Positions 11,055-23,277 are shown, counted from the stretch's first letter. The stretch is 64,000 bases of DNA from Papilionanthe hookeriana x Papilionanthe teres (GCA_022702705.1 CM040429.1:112569943-112633942); one strand, 5' to 3'. The notes: generated by a model from the sequence alone, not told the origin. Numbers and translations are program-made.

Positions 11055-12311
11055 ATGGCGAATATTCAAGATAATTAAAGAAATGGTATTGGAAATTTGC
11101 CAAGGCCTTTAAGAGATTATGCTAACCCAACAGCAGATGAAATTCATATAACTATTCAAAATCCTGATGTTGTTGCTAATTCATTTGAACTTAAACATGA
11201 TATTATCAAAATGGTACAAAATAATCAATTCGCTGGAACACTTAATAAGGATCCAAATTTACATCTCGCTAGTTTTTTAGAACTGTGTGGTACTTTTAAA
11301 TACGAGGAGTGTCTAGTGACGTTGTCAGACCTAGACTTTTTCCTTTCTCGTTAAGGAATAAAGCTAAGGTGTGGTTAAACTCGTTAGCACCTGGATCTAT
11401 TAAAACTTGGGGAGAATTATCACAAAAGTTTCTATCAAATATTTCTCTCCATCAAAGACTTCTACGTTAAGAAATTATATTACATCTTTTTGTCAATTTG
11501 AAGGAGAGTCAATATATGAAGCTTGGGAGAGATTTAAAGATCTTCTTAGGAAGTGCCGACATCATGCTTTACCAGATTGATTAATACTTCAAACATTTTA
11601 TAATGGATTAGTGGGATCATTAATATCTATTATAGATGCTGCTGCTGGTGGATCATTAATGTCAAAACCTTTTGATGAAGCATACACATTAATTGAAGAA
11701 ATGACTACTAATAATTTTAATGGCTCTCTGAATGGGTAAATCCTAAGAGAGTAGCTAGTGTTCATGATTCAGATATGATGACTATGGTAGTTTATCAAAT
11801 TGCATCCCTTTCTAAGAAAATAGATCAATATGGAATGAATTATTCTCAACCACCTCAAGTGTTGGAGGAAAATTCATTTGGACAGTTAATAGAAACTCAA
11901 ACGCCTTATGAGACTTTAAATGCTATTAATAGACCTAATAATCCTTAGTCGAATTATTTTAATCCAAGTTGGAAGAATCACCCAAATTTCAATTGGAATA
12001 ATAACAATGCTAATGTTAACCCGCACTGGGCTAACAATTCTATGAATCCAATTAGAAATTTGAACAATCAAGGAAATCCTAATTTTAGACCATCTTATCC
12101 CCCTGGATTCAATAGTAACCCACAATTTAAGGATAAGAAGTTTTCTACTGAAGAAATGATTATGAATATGGGAAATCAAATACAAGCTCAAGGTGTTGCT
12201 ATGAAAAATATTGAAAATCAATTAGGACATATTTTCACTGCACTTAATAACAGACCTTCTGGAACACTTCCAAGCAATGTGGAGATCAATCCAAAAAATC
12301 AAAACAAGTAA
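11055..12311 (+). pseudogene. gag: gag of element A (frameshifted)
   Basis: Capsid/nucleocapsid polyprotein that packages the element RNA. The start at 11055 reads MANIQDN and then meets a stop. RPLRDYANPTADEIH near 11103-11147, FELKHDIIKMVQNNQFAG and DPNLHLASFLELC (to about 11290) are the Athila gag hallmark. The central part (about 11340-11740) runs in shifted frames. The Asn-rich linker resumes at 12042-12311 (MNPIRNLNNQGNPNFRP, then NIENQLGHIF and NNRPSGTLPSNVE). At least four frame changes or stops are present. I saw no CCHC knuckle. Confidence 0.85.
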
Positions 12312-12527
12312 CAACTTAAGGCTGATCAATTAAGGAGTGGAAAAGAATTGGAAACTAGAGTGCAAAAAGAAGAAGTTGAAAAGGAGAATGTGGAGATTGA
12401 AAAAGATTCAAACAAGATTTATCCGGACTTAGATTATCCTCTTGAGCCAATGAAGATAACTGTTGAAAAACTACCTCCTCCATTTCCTTAAAGATTAAAG
12501 AATCAAAATAGGGATAACAGATTTGGA

Positions 12528-13082
12528 ATGTTTTTGGAGATCCTTAAGCAATTAAAGATAAATATTCCTTTTATTAAAGCATTAGAACAGATGCCTGGCT
12601 ATGCCAAGTTTATGAAGGATATTTTGAGAAAGAAAAGAAAGTTAATAGATCATGAAACTGTTGCACTTAGCAGAGAGTATAGTGCAATAATTCAAAAGAA
12701 GCTTCCTGAAAAACTTAAAGACCCTGGTAGTTTCACTATTCCGTGTGCTATAGATGAAAATTATTTCGGAAATGCTTTATGTGATCTGGGAGCGAGTATT
12801 AATTTTATGCCTTTATCAACTTTCAAAAGGTTGGGAATATGAGAAATTTTTCCTACATCTGTGACTCTTCAGTTGGCTGATCATTCCATTACTTATCCTA
12901 AAAGAGTGGTGGAAGATATGTTAGTAAAAGTGGATAAATTTATCTTTCCTATGGACTTTATTGTACATGATATGGAGGAAGATAAAGAAATTCCAATCAT
13001 TTTGGGAAGACCATTCCTTGCTATTGGAAGATCGATAATTGATGCTCAAACAGGAGAATTAACTATGAGAGTTAATGATTAA
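12528..13082 (+). pseudogene. pro: Protease region of element A pol
   Basis: Aspartic protease that cleaves the Gag-Pol polyprotein. The segment before it (PFIKALEQMPGYAKFMKDIL, about 12570-12630) is the usual Athila gag-protease linker. CDLGASINFMPL near 12778-12815 holds the catalytic Asp. TLQLADHSITYPKRVVEDM and PIILGRPFLAIGRSIIDA (about 12990-13045) follow; the second gives the conserved hydrophobic-Gly motif. A TGA at 12841-12843 and the TAA at 13080-13082 interrupt the frame. The catalytic residue is intact although the ORF is not. Confidence 0.87.
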
Positions 13083-13280
13083 GAGGTGACCTTTAATATT
13101 TTAAAATCTATGAAGTATCCCTCAATGGAAAAAGATAATGAATGTTTTAGGATGGAGGTCTGTGATTATCTGAGAAATGATCATTTCAAGAATATATTTG
13201 AAAAAGAAGAAGAATATTAAAATAAATTTGAAGAAGAAATTAAAGATGATGAAAATTCAGATAATGAAAGGAATGAAGAA

Positions 13281-14370
13281 TTGGAGTATGTTCAAGAGAG
13301 ATTCGAAATATTAAACACTCTGGAAGGTGGAAATAAAAGCTTAATTCCATCTATGATAAAACCTCCTGAACTTGAGATGAAAATTCTCCCTAATCTTTTA
13401 AAGAATATGTTTTTAGGAGAATCTTCTACCTTGCTAGTTATAGTATCTTCAGAGTTAAATGATTATCAAGAGCAAAAACTATTGGAAACTTTAAAAAGAT
13501 ACAAGAAAGCTTTTGGATTGGCTTTGGCAGATATTAAGGGAGTTTGTCCTTCGATTTGTATGCACAGAATTTTATTAGATGATGAACATAAACCGAGAGT
13601 TGATCCGCAAAGGAAACTAAACCCTATAATGAAAGAAGTAGTTAAGAAAGTGATTTTAAAATGGTAAGATGATGGAATTATTTATCCTTTTTTGGATAAT
13701 GCATGGGTAATTCCAATACATTGTGTACCGAAAAAGGGAGGAGTGACTGTTGAGGTGAATGAAAATAATGAAATTATAACCACAAGACAAATTAATGGAT
13801 GGCAAATTTGTATTGACTATAGAAAATTAAATGCCGCCACCAGAAAAGATCACTTTCCTCTTCCTTTTCTCGATCAAATACTAGTTAGACTTGCTAGACA
13901 CAAGTACAACTGTTTTCTGGATGGATATGCTGGTTACCATTAAATACCTATTGCTCCTGAGGATAAAAGAAAGACAATATTTACTAGCCCCTATGGAACC
14001 TTTGCTTTTAGAAGAATGTCTTTTTGACTATGTAATGCGCCTGCAACATTTTAAAGATGCATGATGTCTATCTACAGTAGTATGATAGATAATGTAATAG
14101 AAGTTTTTATGAATGATTTATCTATATTTGGGACTTCATTTGAAATTTGCCTGGAAAACTTAGCAAAAGTTTTGGAGCTTTGTGAGAAAACAAATCTAGT
14201 TCTGAATTGGGAGAAATATCAATTTATGGTTGCAGGAGGAATTGTACTTGGGCATAAAATTTTTGAACATGGTATGGAGGTCGATCCTGCTAAAATTAGA
14301 GTGATTGAGAGATTGCCGCCACCCACTACTGTGAGGGAGGTGAGAAGTTTCTTAGGACATGCTGGATTTT
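13281..14370 (+). pseudogene. pol: Reverse transcriptase of element A (broken)
   Basis: Copies the element RNA into DNA. CVPKKGGVTVEV (about 13717-13755), WQICIDYRKLNAATRKDHFPL (13800-13860, quoted as IDYRKLNAATRKDHFPL) and FLDGYAGYH (13913-13941) are fingers and palm motifs. The active-site box reads VFMNDLSIFG (about 14103-14132) instead of FMDD, so the first catalytic Asp is Asn. SFLGHAGFYRRYIKDFSKI near 14348-14403 closes the thumb. Stops at 13666, 13942, 14026 and 14052 break the ORF. Confidence 0.9.
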
Positions 14371-14900
14371 ACAGGCGATATATTAAAGATTTCTCTAAAA
14401 TTACTAAACCTTCGTGCCAACTTTTAGAAAATGATAGAAAGTTTGATTTTAATAATGAATGCTTGAAAGCTTTTGAATTATTAAAAGAAAAGTTAATCAC
14501 TGCACCTATAATTGTTTTACCCGATTGGGAGAAACCATTTGAACTAATGTGTGATGTTAGTGATTATGCAATCGAAGTGGCATTGGGGCAAAGGTATGAT
14601 AAAGTTTCCAAAGTTATTTACTATGCTAGTAAAACTCTTAATGAGGCTCAAATTAATTATACCACAACTGAAAAAGAATTATTAACTATAGTTTTTGCTT
14701 TTGAAAAATTTAGACCCTATTTATTTGGAACTAAAAGTATTGTGCATACAGACCATTCAACTATCAAATATTTAATGCAAAAGAAGGATGCAAAACCAAG
14801 ACTCATTAAATGGATACTTCTTCTGCAAGAATTTGATTTTATGATAGTTGACAGAAAGGGAACTGATAGCCAAATAGCTGATCATTTGTCCAAAATATAA
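14371..14900 (+). pseudogene. pol: RNase H of element A pol
   Basis: RNase H domain directly after RT in the same open frame (14061-14900). MCDVSDYAIEVALGQ holds the first acidic residue, NYTTTEKELLTIVFAFEKFR the catalytic Glu, and HTDHSTIKYL the next Asp. It ends with RLIKWILLLQEFDF and DSQIADHLSKI before a TAA at 14898-14900. The domain itself has no internal stop. In gypsy elements it removes genomic RNA during minus-strand synthesis. Confidence 0.9.
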
Positions 14901-14979
14901 AATGATATATTATCTGAATTTGAAAAAGAAGTTATAGAAACTTTCCCTGATGAGAAACTTTTTATTAATGGAAAGAAAT

Positions 14980-16222
14980 TTTCCTTGATATGCTGATATT
15001 GTTAATTATATTGTAAGCGATATTGTACCACCTGATTTAACAAGAAAACAACTCAAAAAGTTTAAATATGATGCAAAATTCTATTTTTGGGATGAGCCCT
15101 ATCTATATAAACAGTGTAAGGATCTCATTATTAGGAAATGTGCGCCACAAGAAGAAACAAATTTAATTATTCAACAATGTCATGATTCTGAATTTGGAGG
15201 TCATTTTGGTGTTAATAAAACTGCTTTTAAAATTTTACAATCTAGATTTTATTGGCCTACTATATTTAGAGATGATTATAGATATATTAAATCATGTGAT
15301 CGATGTCAGAGAGTAGATAATATATCTAGAAGAAATGAAATGCCTCTAAATTATAATTTGGGAGTTGAAATTTTTGATGTATGGGGATTAGATTTTATGG
15401 GACCATTTACTCCTTCATTTGGAACTATATATATATATATATTGGTCGTTGTTGATTATGTCTCAAAATGGATTGAAGCTATTGCTTTACCAAGATGTGA
15501 TGCTGAGAGTGTTTCAAGTTTTTTAAAGAAAAATATCTTTACAAGATATGGAATGCCGAGAGTGATCATAACTGATGGTGGATCCCATTTCAGGAATAAT
15601 CAAATTAAGAGATTAATTGAGAAATATAATATTATTCATAGAATCTCTACTGTTTATCATCCCCAGACTAATGATTTAGAAAAAGTATCTAATCGTGAAA
15701 TCAAAAGAATCTTGGAAAAAACTGTGGATATTCATCAATTAGATTGGTCTGCTCGATTAGATACTGCTTTATGGGCTTGTAGACTTGCTTTTAAAACCCC
15801 TATAAGAATTTCTCTTTATAGACTAGTGCTTGGTAAGACTTGCCATTTACCAGTTGAATTGGAGCATAAAGCATATTGGGTGATAAAAGAGTTAAATTTT
15901 AATTTGAAAAATTCTGGGGAAAAAAGATTTATGTAATTAAATGAATTGGAAGAGATTAGAAATGCATCTTATCACAATGATAAGATTTATAAAGAGAAAA
16001 GAAAATTATGGCATGATCGGAAGATATTGAAAAAGAACTTAGAAAATGGACAAATACTTTTACTATACAACACAAGATTGAAGTTATTTTCTAGAAAGCT
16101 CAAGTCTAAATGGTTAGGACCTTTTACAGTTGTAAAAGTTCATTCTTTTGGAGCTGTTGATATTAAAGATCCTAATACTGGAAAGATTTTCAAGGTTAAT
16201 GGGCATCGATTAAAGCCTTAAT
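14980..16222 (+). pseudogene. pol: Integrase of element A (broken)
   Basis: Integrase joins the cDNA to host DNA. The HHCC zinc finger is HDSEFGGHFGVNKTAF followed by KSCDRCQR (about 15180-15312). The catalytic core shows LDFMGPF (first Asp, about 15388), ITDGGSHFRNN (second Asp, about 15567) and NDLEKVSNREIK (Glu, about 15670-15705). The C-terminal SRKLKSKWLGPFTVVKV segment (about 16088-16140) has no chromodomain, as expected for Athila. A short TATATATATA run at about 15427-15441 changes the residues before VVDYVSKW. Stops occur at 14995 and 15934. Confidence 0.9.
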
Positions 16223-16288
16223 TTGACAGGTTTCAACCTGATTTCAAAGAGGTTTTAATGCTGAGTCATCTCAATTAACTAAATGGTT

Positions 16289-16337
16289 TGTCGGGATAAC
16301 GATGTTAAACCAAGGGCTTTATGGGAGACAACCCATA
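16289..16337 (+). promoter_or_regulatory. Conserved post-integrase noncoding block (A)
   Basis: TGTCGGGATAACGATGTTAA, then ACCAAGGGCTTTATGGGAGA and CAACCCAT. The same block occurs at 36453-36511 in element C on the other strand, better preserved (CCAAGCGCTT, GTGGGAGGCAACCCAT). It lies between integrase and the 3' ORFs. Its function is unknown to me; a splice, RNA-structure or promoter role is possible. Confidence 0.7.
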
Positions 16338-16502
16338 TGTATCTTTGTGGTGTCTTTGTTTGTTTGTTGTATTTGTGCTTTTTAGATAGTTGTTTCCTAA
16401 ACCTAATTACTCCAAAATGCTTAAAAAAATTGATAAATGATGGATCGAATAAAGATATTGGAGCATTTTCGATCAAACGAAATTCGGTGTAGTTTTTTAC
16501 CA

Positions 16503-16591
16503 CTAGCACCGCCGACGCCAAAATGGGCGCTGCCGGCACACTATCATTTATACCCAACTAAACTTATCTATTTGAGCGCCGCCGGCGCCAA
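16503..16591. repeat. GC-rich near-palindromes ahead of first 3' ORF (A)
   Basis: AGCACCGCCGACGCC and GGGCGCTGCCGGCAC (16503-16540), then GAGCGCCGCCGGCGCC (16575-16591). They lie about 200-280 bases upstream of the first 3' ORF and match the LTR cluster in type. A weak TTTTTAAG follows within about 30 bases. Confidence 0.75.
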
Positions 16592-16780
16592 AAATCTGTC
16601 TGACAGTTTTTAAGTTTCAAAATGCAAGTTTTGGCAGTTTTTGGCAGGATTTTCATCCTTAAAACTCAGCAAACTCCATTTTTGACTTCTAAACTTCAGA
16701 AAAACGAAAACCACCAATACCCATTAGGTTCCTATGGATTCATATGCCATTGAAACCTCTCGATCTAACGTTTGCAATAG

Positions 16781-17902
16781 GAGGAAGTCATCAGTTTTGA
16801 AGCCCAGTGTTTGTTCAACAAAGTGACGGTGAAAAGTCGAATTCTCAAGAAACGGGGCTTCATTAATCCAGGTATGGAAAATCCTTCAACTAGAACTGAA
16901 GAAATTATTAAGGAGAGACGTTGGGAAGTCCTTTGTTTCACTATTGCCGCTGTTGTTGTTCCCGTCGTGAAAGAATTCTATGCGAATCTTCACAGGATCA
17001 ACCAAGGGTTTGTGTTCATGCGTGGTAAATTTATGCAATTCACTCCTGCACGAATCAATGATCTCTTCATGATTGAAAATGTTCCTATTTTCCACTATTC
17101 AAATTTCAATGCCACTTGAGATAATATGTGTGACGTGTATCAGTATCTGACGGATAAGAATGAGGAATGGGAAATCAGGGAGAATGGATATATAAGTTTC
17201 CCATCCGCATCTCTCAATCCAGTATCGAAGCAGTGCCACTACTTCATTTCAGCAAAATTGCCTCCCACATTGAAGATAAGTAAGGTGACCAAGGAAAGTG
17301 CCATTTTGAATTTCTGTATACAAACTGAAGCGTCGGTTGACATTGGAAATCTTATTGTGAAATCAGTACTTGGATTAATTGTGCATGGATCAAAATATGG
17401 GCTCGGAGACCCTTCCACCATATTCCCGTTATGTAGTCAATCATAGGTACCATATGAAAGTTAGGAAAAGGTTATTCTTCCATGGAGACCTATTGATCCA
17501 ACCAATCGATACGACTACCAGACAGTTGGAGATGAGGATGATATGAATCTACTTACTGATCAACCGATTGAGACTTCTCAACCGATTTAGCCCTACTTTC
17601 TTGAAGGATCCAGAATTATATTGCAGAGGATCAAGTGACTGGAGAAAGAGGTATGGAATATTATGAATGTGATCAACAACATTTATGATTTGTTCGATCA
17701 TCTAGATTGACGAATGAAAGAGCAATTCGATCATACTGGTCGAATGGAAATGAGCTTGATCAATTTGATGAAGAAGAATGCGATGATTGCTAAAGAATCA
17801 TCTGTCAAATTTCCATTTTGTTAATTCTATAACCTGTTTGTACATCAGCAATCGATTGGAGATATTCGAGGAGAGGAGAGTTCTAATACTGATATGGAGT
17901 AA
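16781..17902 (+). pseudogene. First 3' ORF (Transposase_32-like) of element A
   Basis: A plant transposon-protein family ORF, often called ORF3 or env-like in Athila elements; its biochemical role is not established. The open frame begins after a TAG at 16778-16780 and has no ATG. Recognisable parts are FYANLHRINQGFVFMRGKF (about 16975-17030), FTPARINDLF, then FPSASLNPVSKQCHYFISAK and AILNFCIQTEASVDIGN (to about 17350). An acidic linker and a heptad-like C-terminal part (about 17620-17800, ending RMKEQFDH) follow with several stops. I see no signal peptide or membrane segment, so an envelope role is not supported. Confidence 0.75.
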
Positions 17903-18284
17903 TTTGGATGGATTCTACTATTATTTTGTGTGTTTGATTTTCTATGCTTAGTTATGTTTGGTTTGAGTAGTACTTGCTTTGCAATTTGAACTTGGATTGG
18001 GATGGGTTTACTTTTAGTGTGTGCATAGATATTAGTGCTTTCCTATCGTAGAGTACTTGCTGCACTAAATATCTAAGAATTTTTGGTTTGAATGAACTTA
18101 TTTAGTGTGTTTGATGTAACTTGGATTTTATATATATCAGATTGTTATGTATTGTTTGTGTATTGAAATGTGTTAATTATTGCTTATGGGATGATGTAAA
18201 AGCCTTTTGAAGTGATAAACATCATTGTGGACGTAGAAACAATCGAAATTATAAAAAACTTTTTGGACCCAGAAAATATTTTGG

Positions 18285-18356
18285 ACTGGCGCCGACGGCG
18301 CCCAAATCCAGAGAGTTTAGCTAATTTATTTAAATAGAGTGCCGCTGGCGCCCTAT
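18285..18356. promoter_or_regulatory. GC palindromes with TATA-like sequence ahead of second 3' ORF (A)
   Basis: TGGCGCCGACGGCGCCC (about 18286-18302) and GTGCCGCTGGCGCCC (about 18339-18353) flank TATTTAAATAGAG (18327-18339). The cluster is about 370 bases ahead of the ATG at 18729. Elements C and D have equivalent clusters 370-400 bases ahead of the same ORF. A promoter role is inferred. Confidence 0.55.
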
Positions 18357-18728
18357 CGAGCATTAAACCCTCGATTTTGCAATTTTTGCCCTGGGACCCG
18401 CAGATTTTTCCATTTCCTTTGTCTTCTACCTCCATTTTCGTGACTTTGAAGGTCTAGGGCTAGCTAGATCTTGGATTTAAGGAGATTTCAAGGCTATTCG
18501 ACACCGGATTTGCACTTCTCTTGGTAAGAGCTTCACTTTAAGTTAAAATTTTTGGATTTTCACCATGGAAATTTCTCACATTGCTTATGGTGGTATTTTT
18601 GGAGATTTAAAGAAATGTTGAGATTTCTGTGATGAAATTTGCTCTTACTTGTTTAGAATAGTGTTTGGAGTTGATACATTGTGAATTTTGGATTTATTGA
18701 AATATTTTTTCAAATTTTAGAAATTCAC

Positions 18729-19842
18729 ATGGCTCCAAGAGGAAAAAGGAAATTGGATTTTGATGAGAAGAGATTCGTCAACGTCAAAGCCCAATTTCTC
18801 TATAACTCTATCCTTCACAACAAGAAGTGTATTCAGGATCGAGCTTTTGATAGTCCTGGCAAAATTGTAGAACAGTAGATTGCTGAGCAAAACTAGGAAA
18901 GATTTTGTTATTTCACTGCGAATGCTGTTATGGGAGTTGTTCGAGAATTCTACTCGAATTTACCCTGGACTGAGACTGAGTATGTGCTTGTTAGAGGAAA
19001 GATGGTTGAGTTTACTCCTCAACGCATCAATGCTTTTTATCAGACTCAGGAACCATTTGTATGTGAATACGAAAACTTTGACACTGGAAGCGAGAATATG
19101 AGAGTAGTTATTGCTTTTTTGACTGACGGGCGAGGAGAGTGGAAAATAAGTCAAAAACAGGTGATAAATTTCCCCACCTCTACATTGAATGTTGCTTCAA
19201 AGGTATTATTTCATTTCTGCAAGGTTATTACCATCTTATCACCACAGCGAATTTACTAGAGTTAGAGCGATTCTGAACTACTGCATACAGAAAATGAAAA
19301 GGATTGATATTGGATTCATTATTTACAAGAATATTCAAACGCTTGTTAGAGGTGAAACGACTGAAGGTTTAAGACATCCTGCTTTAGTTCTTGCCCTCTG
19401 GGTTCAGTCTAGAGTTGAGTTCAGTAGTTCTAAGGAAGTGTTTATACCATTGAGACCTATCAAAAAGAATATTATTCGTACATATGAGTCTCATGTAGGA
19501 GCCAGAGTTGAGCGTAGGAGTACTGATATTCCAACTACGAGTTATGATGTTCCATCTACTTCTGAGCAGCCTACTTTATCTGCTATCATGGAGCAGCTGC
19601 GATTACATAGTACTGGTATGGATAGACTCCATGATCGGATGGATGTATTTAAGGTGATGAGTGATGTAAATGAAGATTAACTGCAGAGGAGAGTGGAGTT
19701 TGATATTGCTTATTATGACGCTCAGGTTAGATTTATGAGGTGAGAGTCCAATGTAATAATTCCTACTTGCCCCAGCTATACACCTTATAGACCTGACCCT
19801 GCTGATGACCCTGCTATTGATCCTGGTGATGGGGACTGGTAG
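18729..19842 (+). pseudogene. Second 3' ORF (Transposase_32-like) of element A
   Basis: A paralogue of the preceding ORF. The start at 18729 (MAPRGKRKL) is shared with elements C and D (MAPKSK). Domain landmarks are VVREFYSNLPW, VRGKMVEFTPQRINAFY, FLTDGRGEWKI, FPTSTLNVASK, YFISARLLP and AILNYCIQKMKRIDIG. A Ser/Thr-rich linker, a probable coiled coil near 19580-19670 and an Asp-rich end (ADDPAIDPGDGDW) follow. Stops at 18877, 18895, 19678 and 19741 and a frameshift near 19195 disable it. Aligned by eye with ORF 16781-17902 the two share nearly all landmark motifs, so they arose by tandem duplication. Confidence 0.82.
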
Positions 19843-20268
19843 ATAGTTTGTTTGTTTTTTATTTCTGTTGATCTTGTTGTGATGTGTTGTATTGATGTGA
19901 TGTAGTGGACATTAACTTTTCATGTGATGTGTACCACTGTTGTGTTGTACTGTGTGATGTTATGTTATTTACTTTCCATGTTGCACTGTTCTGTTGTACT
20001 AAAACATTAAAAACTGTTAGTTTTACTAATAGTAGTGTTATTGTTTGTTTCCTGTTATAGTGTTATGTTGGATGTTTAGATGCTTATTATCAATTTCTCT
20101 TTAACCATGCAAATATTTAAAAATTGTTATATCACTGCTACTAATTGCTTCATGCCTGCTAGTTATAAATGTTGATTAATACCAGATAGCTATTGAAGAT
20201 TTCAAGATCCCAGCACAGAAAGGTTAGTTTTCTTTTACTCTAAATTATTTCAAATTCATTGAATAATT

Positions 20269-20285
20269 TAAGTTTGGGGGAGGGT
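20269..20285 (+). promoter_or_regulatory. Internal polypurine-tract-like sequence (A)
   Basis: TAAGTTTGGGGGAGGGT lies about 870 bases before the 3' LTR. It resembles the Athila polypurine tract more closely than the sequence at the LTR border does. Counterparts are at 33153-33170 (C) and 60520-60537 (D). Confidence 0.6.
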
Positions 20286-21108
20286 AAAGAAATACTAAAC
20301 TTTTATTTGTTTTCAATTGTTATATTTTCAAAAAGTTATTAGCATAACTTCAGGCCGTTGAACCTCATTATAAGATAACTAAAAATTTTTATTTCAGTTG
20401 AATATTATGGAAAGATGAGATGAAAAGTTTTGGTAATAAAAGTTTATTTTATAGAAGTAAGATATTTGGTATGAAAGGATTTGATTATAGTTAACTATTT
20501 AAAGTAAAGAAAACTGTATTTTTGAAATGTTAAGGGACTTAAATTGTTGTGTGTTAAGAAGAGATTGTAATTTTATGAAAATTAATAAAGCCTGTACCTA
20601 ACTATAAAGTAAGGAGGTGACTTAAGTTTGAACTTTAGAATGAGGAGAGTGAAGTTCAAAATCAATAATGGCTATCCAGATATAGTAATCCTCAAGAAAG
20701 AAAAAAAAGGGAAAAGAAGGATTGAAAAGCAATCCAAAATGAAAAACAAAAAGAAAAGAAAAAAGAAAGAAAAATTGGCTTCACTTGAATCACCCTAAAG
20801 GGAAAACTTGATTTCACTTCTGAATTTATATTTAAAGTACCAGCCTACATTCTAGTAAAGTTTGCATGAACTCCTTTCTCACATAATCTTTTAAGGCACT
20901 CTTAATGTGACAAATTATGGTTCATCTTGAAATAAAAAGAAGACTAGAACTCTTAGACTTACTACTGAATATTCTTATGCCTGTAATTTTGACCTAAGTT
21001 ACTAAACTTTTTCTAAAAATCTAACCACTATACTCTTCTGAATGGAAATTTTAGTGTCATACAATTGAAAAGTACATTTCCTAGAGTTATATTTTATGTA
21101 GTAAAAGG

Positions 21109-21148
21109 ATTACTTGAGGACAAGTAATAGTTTATGTTTGAGGGAATT
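21109..21148 (+). promoter_or_regulatory. Stem-loop and polypurine tract before 3' LTR (A)
   Basis: ATTACTTGAGGACAAGTAAT can fold into a stem with a four-base loop (21109-21128). It is followed by TTTATGTTTGAGGGAATT, which ends at the LTR and would prime plus-strand DNA. The tract is degraded compared with C and D. Confidence 0.7.
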
Positions 21149-23277
21149 TGATGCATGTCGGCATATTTTTAGGTTATGTGTTTTATTTTGAAAAGGGGGG
21201 TCGCCTACAGAAATTGTCGGCGAATTTTAGATTTAATTTAAATAAATAATTTGAGAAGTAGTATTTGATTTTGAAAATAATTTTTAAATTTGAAAATTTT
21301 AAGATATGAAATCAAACCGATCTCACATCCCAAATAGTTTATATAAATGAGCACCACACCACAAACCGTATATCTATCCCGGAGAATAGACACACTGCTT
21401 GATGATGGGGCTCGGTTAAATAAACTAGAGGATTTGTGACGTCCGTTTGGTCTGGCGAACCAATTTTGTAAGCCGACAAGTTCCCCGCTTAATATAAATG
21501 AATTAAGCGGGGTTTATATTACCTGGGTTCTTAAAGTTCCTATAAGGGCAAGCCCTTATAGTTAATTACATCTTAAGTGACGGGAATCACCTAAGAAAAC
21601 TCTCGATAATAATCAATAGTTCTGCTCTCAAGAATTTCAAAGTTTAAGTTTTCAAGGGATTAAATATTGGAATTTCAATAGAGAATGGATCAAATTTGGA
21701 ACATTTTATTTTGGGGACTCAAAGGAAGAAAAGTAGGGGAAATTACAGATTCGAAGCGAACTTCGGTAATTTCCCGACTATCCTATTGTTTGGCTTGAAT
21801 TTAGGAAAGTCCTAATGTTTATTTAATGTTTTGATCTTGCCAATTTTAATTAATTAGGCCTTATATTTGTATGATAAAATCATACAAATAGCCTCGAAAA
21901 TGTGAGGGTTTATGTCGTACCGAACGACTACCTCGGAACCCTATGGTCGATTAGGACTTAATTTGCAAAGCAAATGCCTAACATGAAGGTTGAGGTATTA
22001 TGTTGCACCAGGCAAACTGCCTCGAAGTCCTATGAGTTGATTGTTTAAACTAAAGAAAAGTTTTGCTGAAAGAGATTCGTGTTTTGCTGATGACGACGGC
22101 CGAGCTGCCCACCATGCTCCGAGTTCATTGTTGTTGCAGAGGTTTAGTTTTAGAAGTTCATAAATCGGGAGATGAGAGAAGTGTTTTGGTTTAGAGAAAA
22201 TCTTAAAATCCAGGTGTTCTTTAATATTTTAATTAAAACGAGGTCTTAAAGTTGATTAAACGAACCGATCAAGATCCCATCGGTTCCGTCATCCCGACAT
22301 CGTTATTTTCATCGAATTCACTTAGTCCGGATGAATTTGCTAAACTCAACTAAATGAATTCCGCACTTTCATTTAGACCGTGGGAAATCCCGTTAGTAAC
22401 ACGTGGGTTACATCATCCGAGGTATTCCCGATCATTCAATGAGACGTTTTAATTTAGTTGTAGTTGTAGTTTTGTTGTTCTGTTTGTGATTAAATTTTTG
22501 AGTTGTCTTATATTTTGAAATATTGTAGCGGTGAATTTTATCTTGTAGTATCTTTTAATTTAGTTATGGGTTTCAGTTTTGGTTTCTGTCCTAGAGGTGT
22601 AGGTTTTCATGCAACTGTTGTTTATCATGCAAGAAAGGTAAAGTGCAACACGAGTAAATGAATTGCAGTAAGATAAATTGCAATAAAATAAAAGCGTACC
22701 TGGAGGGTCTTCCCGTAATCCCAAGCTGCACTTAAAATACAATTTAGAGCATTTAAGCATTTGTAGCAATTTCTTAGGTAAAGCTAAGGGAAGGGTTATG
22801 GTTTTCTACCAAAATCCTAATCCTATAGCTAGTCATTCCTATGACGTCTAGGTCTTCAATTTTTGTTTTAGGGATGATTTTCTTCACCAAAGAACAACTA
22901 AGCTCAATTTGTTCTTAAGGACATTCCATTATATTGAGGAAGTGTTTAAGACGAATCTTAAACATCTTTTCAATATTTCGGGAATTGTCCTAAGTCCAAA
23001 TGAATTCTATTGTGCAGGTGAATTAATCATCCAGGGTGTTTTAAGTTAAGTTTTATTTCTTGCTCAGTGAATTAGGATGTTTGAATATCCTTATGAGTGA
23101 AGTGTCATTTCACTTGATACTCCATTTAGGAGTTATAATAGTAAAAGCTCCTAAGGGCAAAATGATATTTAATGATTTGTGATTCAAATTTAAGTTCAAA
23201 TTAATGATTTAAGTTTGGAAGAGTGTTCAAGTTATTTTAGATTTATTTTGAATTCTTCATGTCTTAGGTGATGTTAT

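Larger units (their letters stand above)
19843..21148 (+). other. Long 3' noncoding region of element A
   Basis: No gene. It starts with GT-rich sequence (19860-20050, many GATGTGTTGT-like words). It then holds a polypurine-like TAAGTTTGGGGGAGGGT (20269-20285), a block GGCTATCCAGATATAGTAAT (20670-20689) followed by a purine tract (20691-20775), a stem-loop (21109-21128) and the true polypurine tract (21132-21148). Elements C and D have the same items in the same order. Confidence 0.7.

Noticed and set aside
16781..19842. Genuine envelope glycoprotein genes
   Set aside because: No signal peptide, membrane anchor or cysteine pattern is visible; the sequence fits the Transposase_32-like plant family instead.
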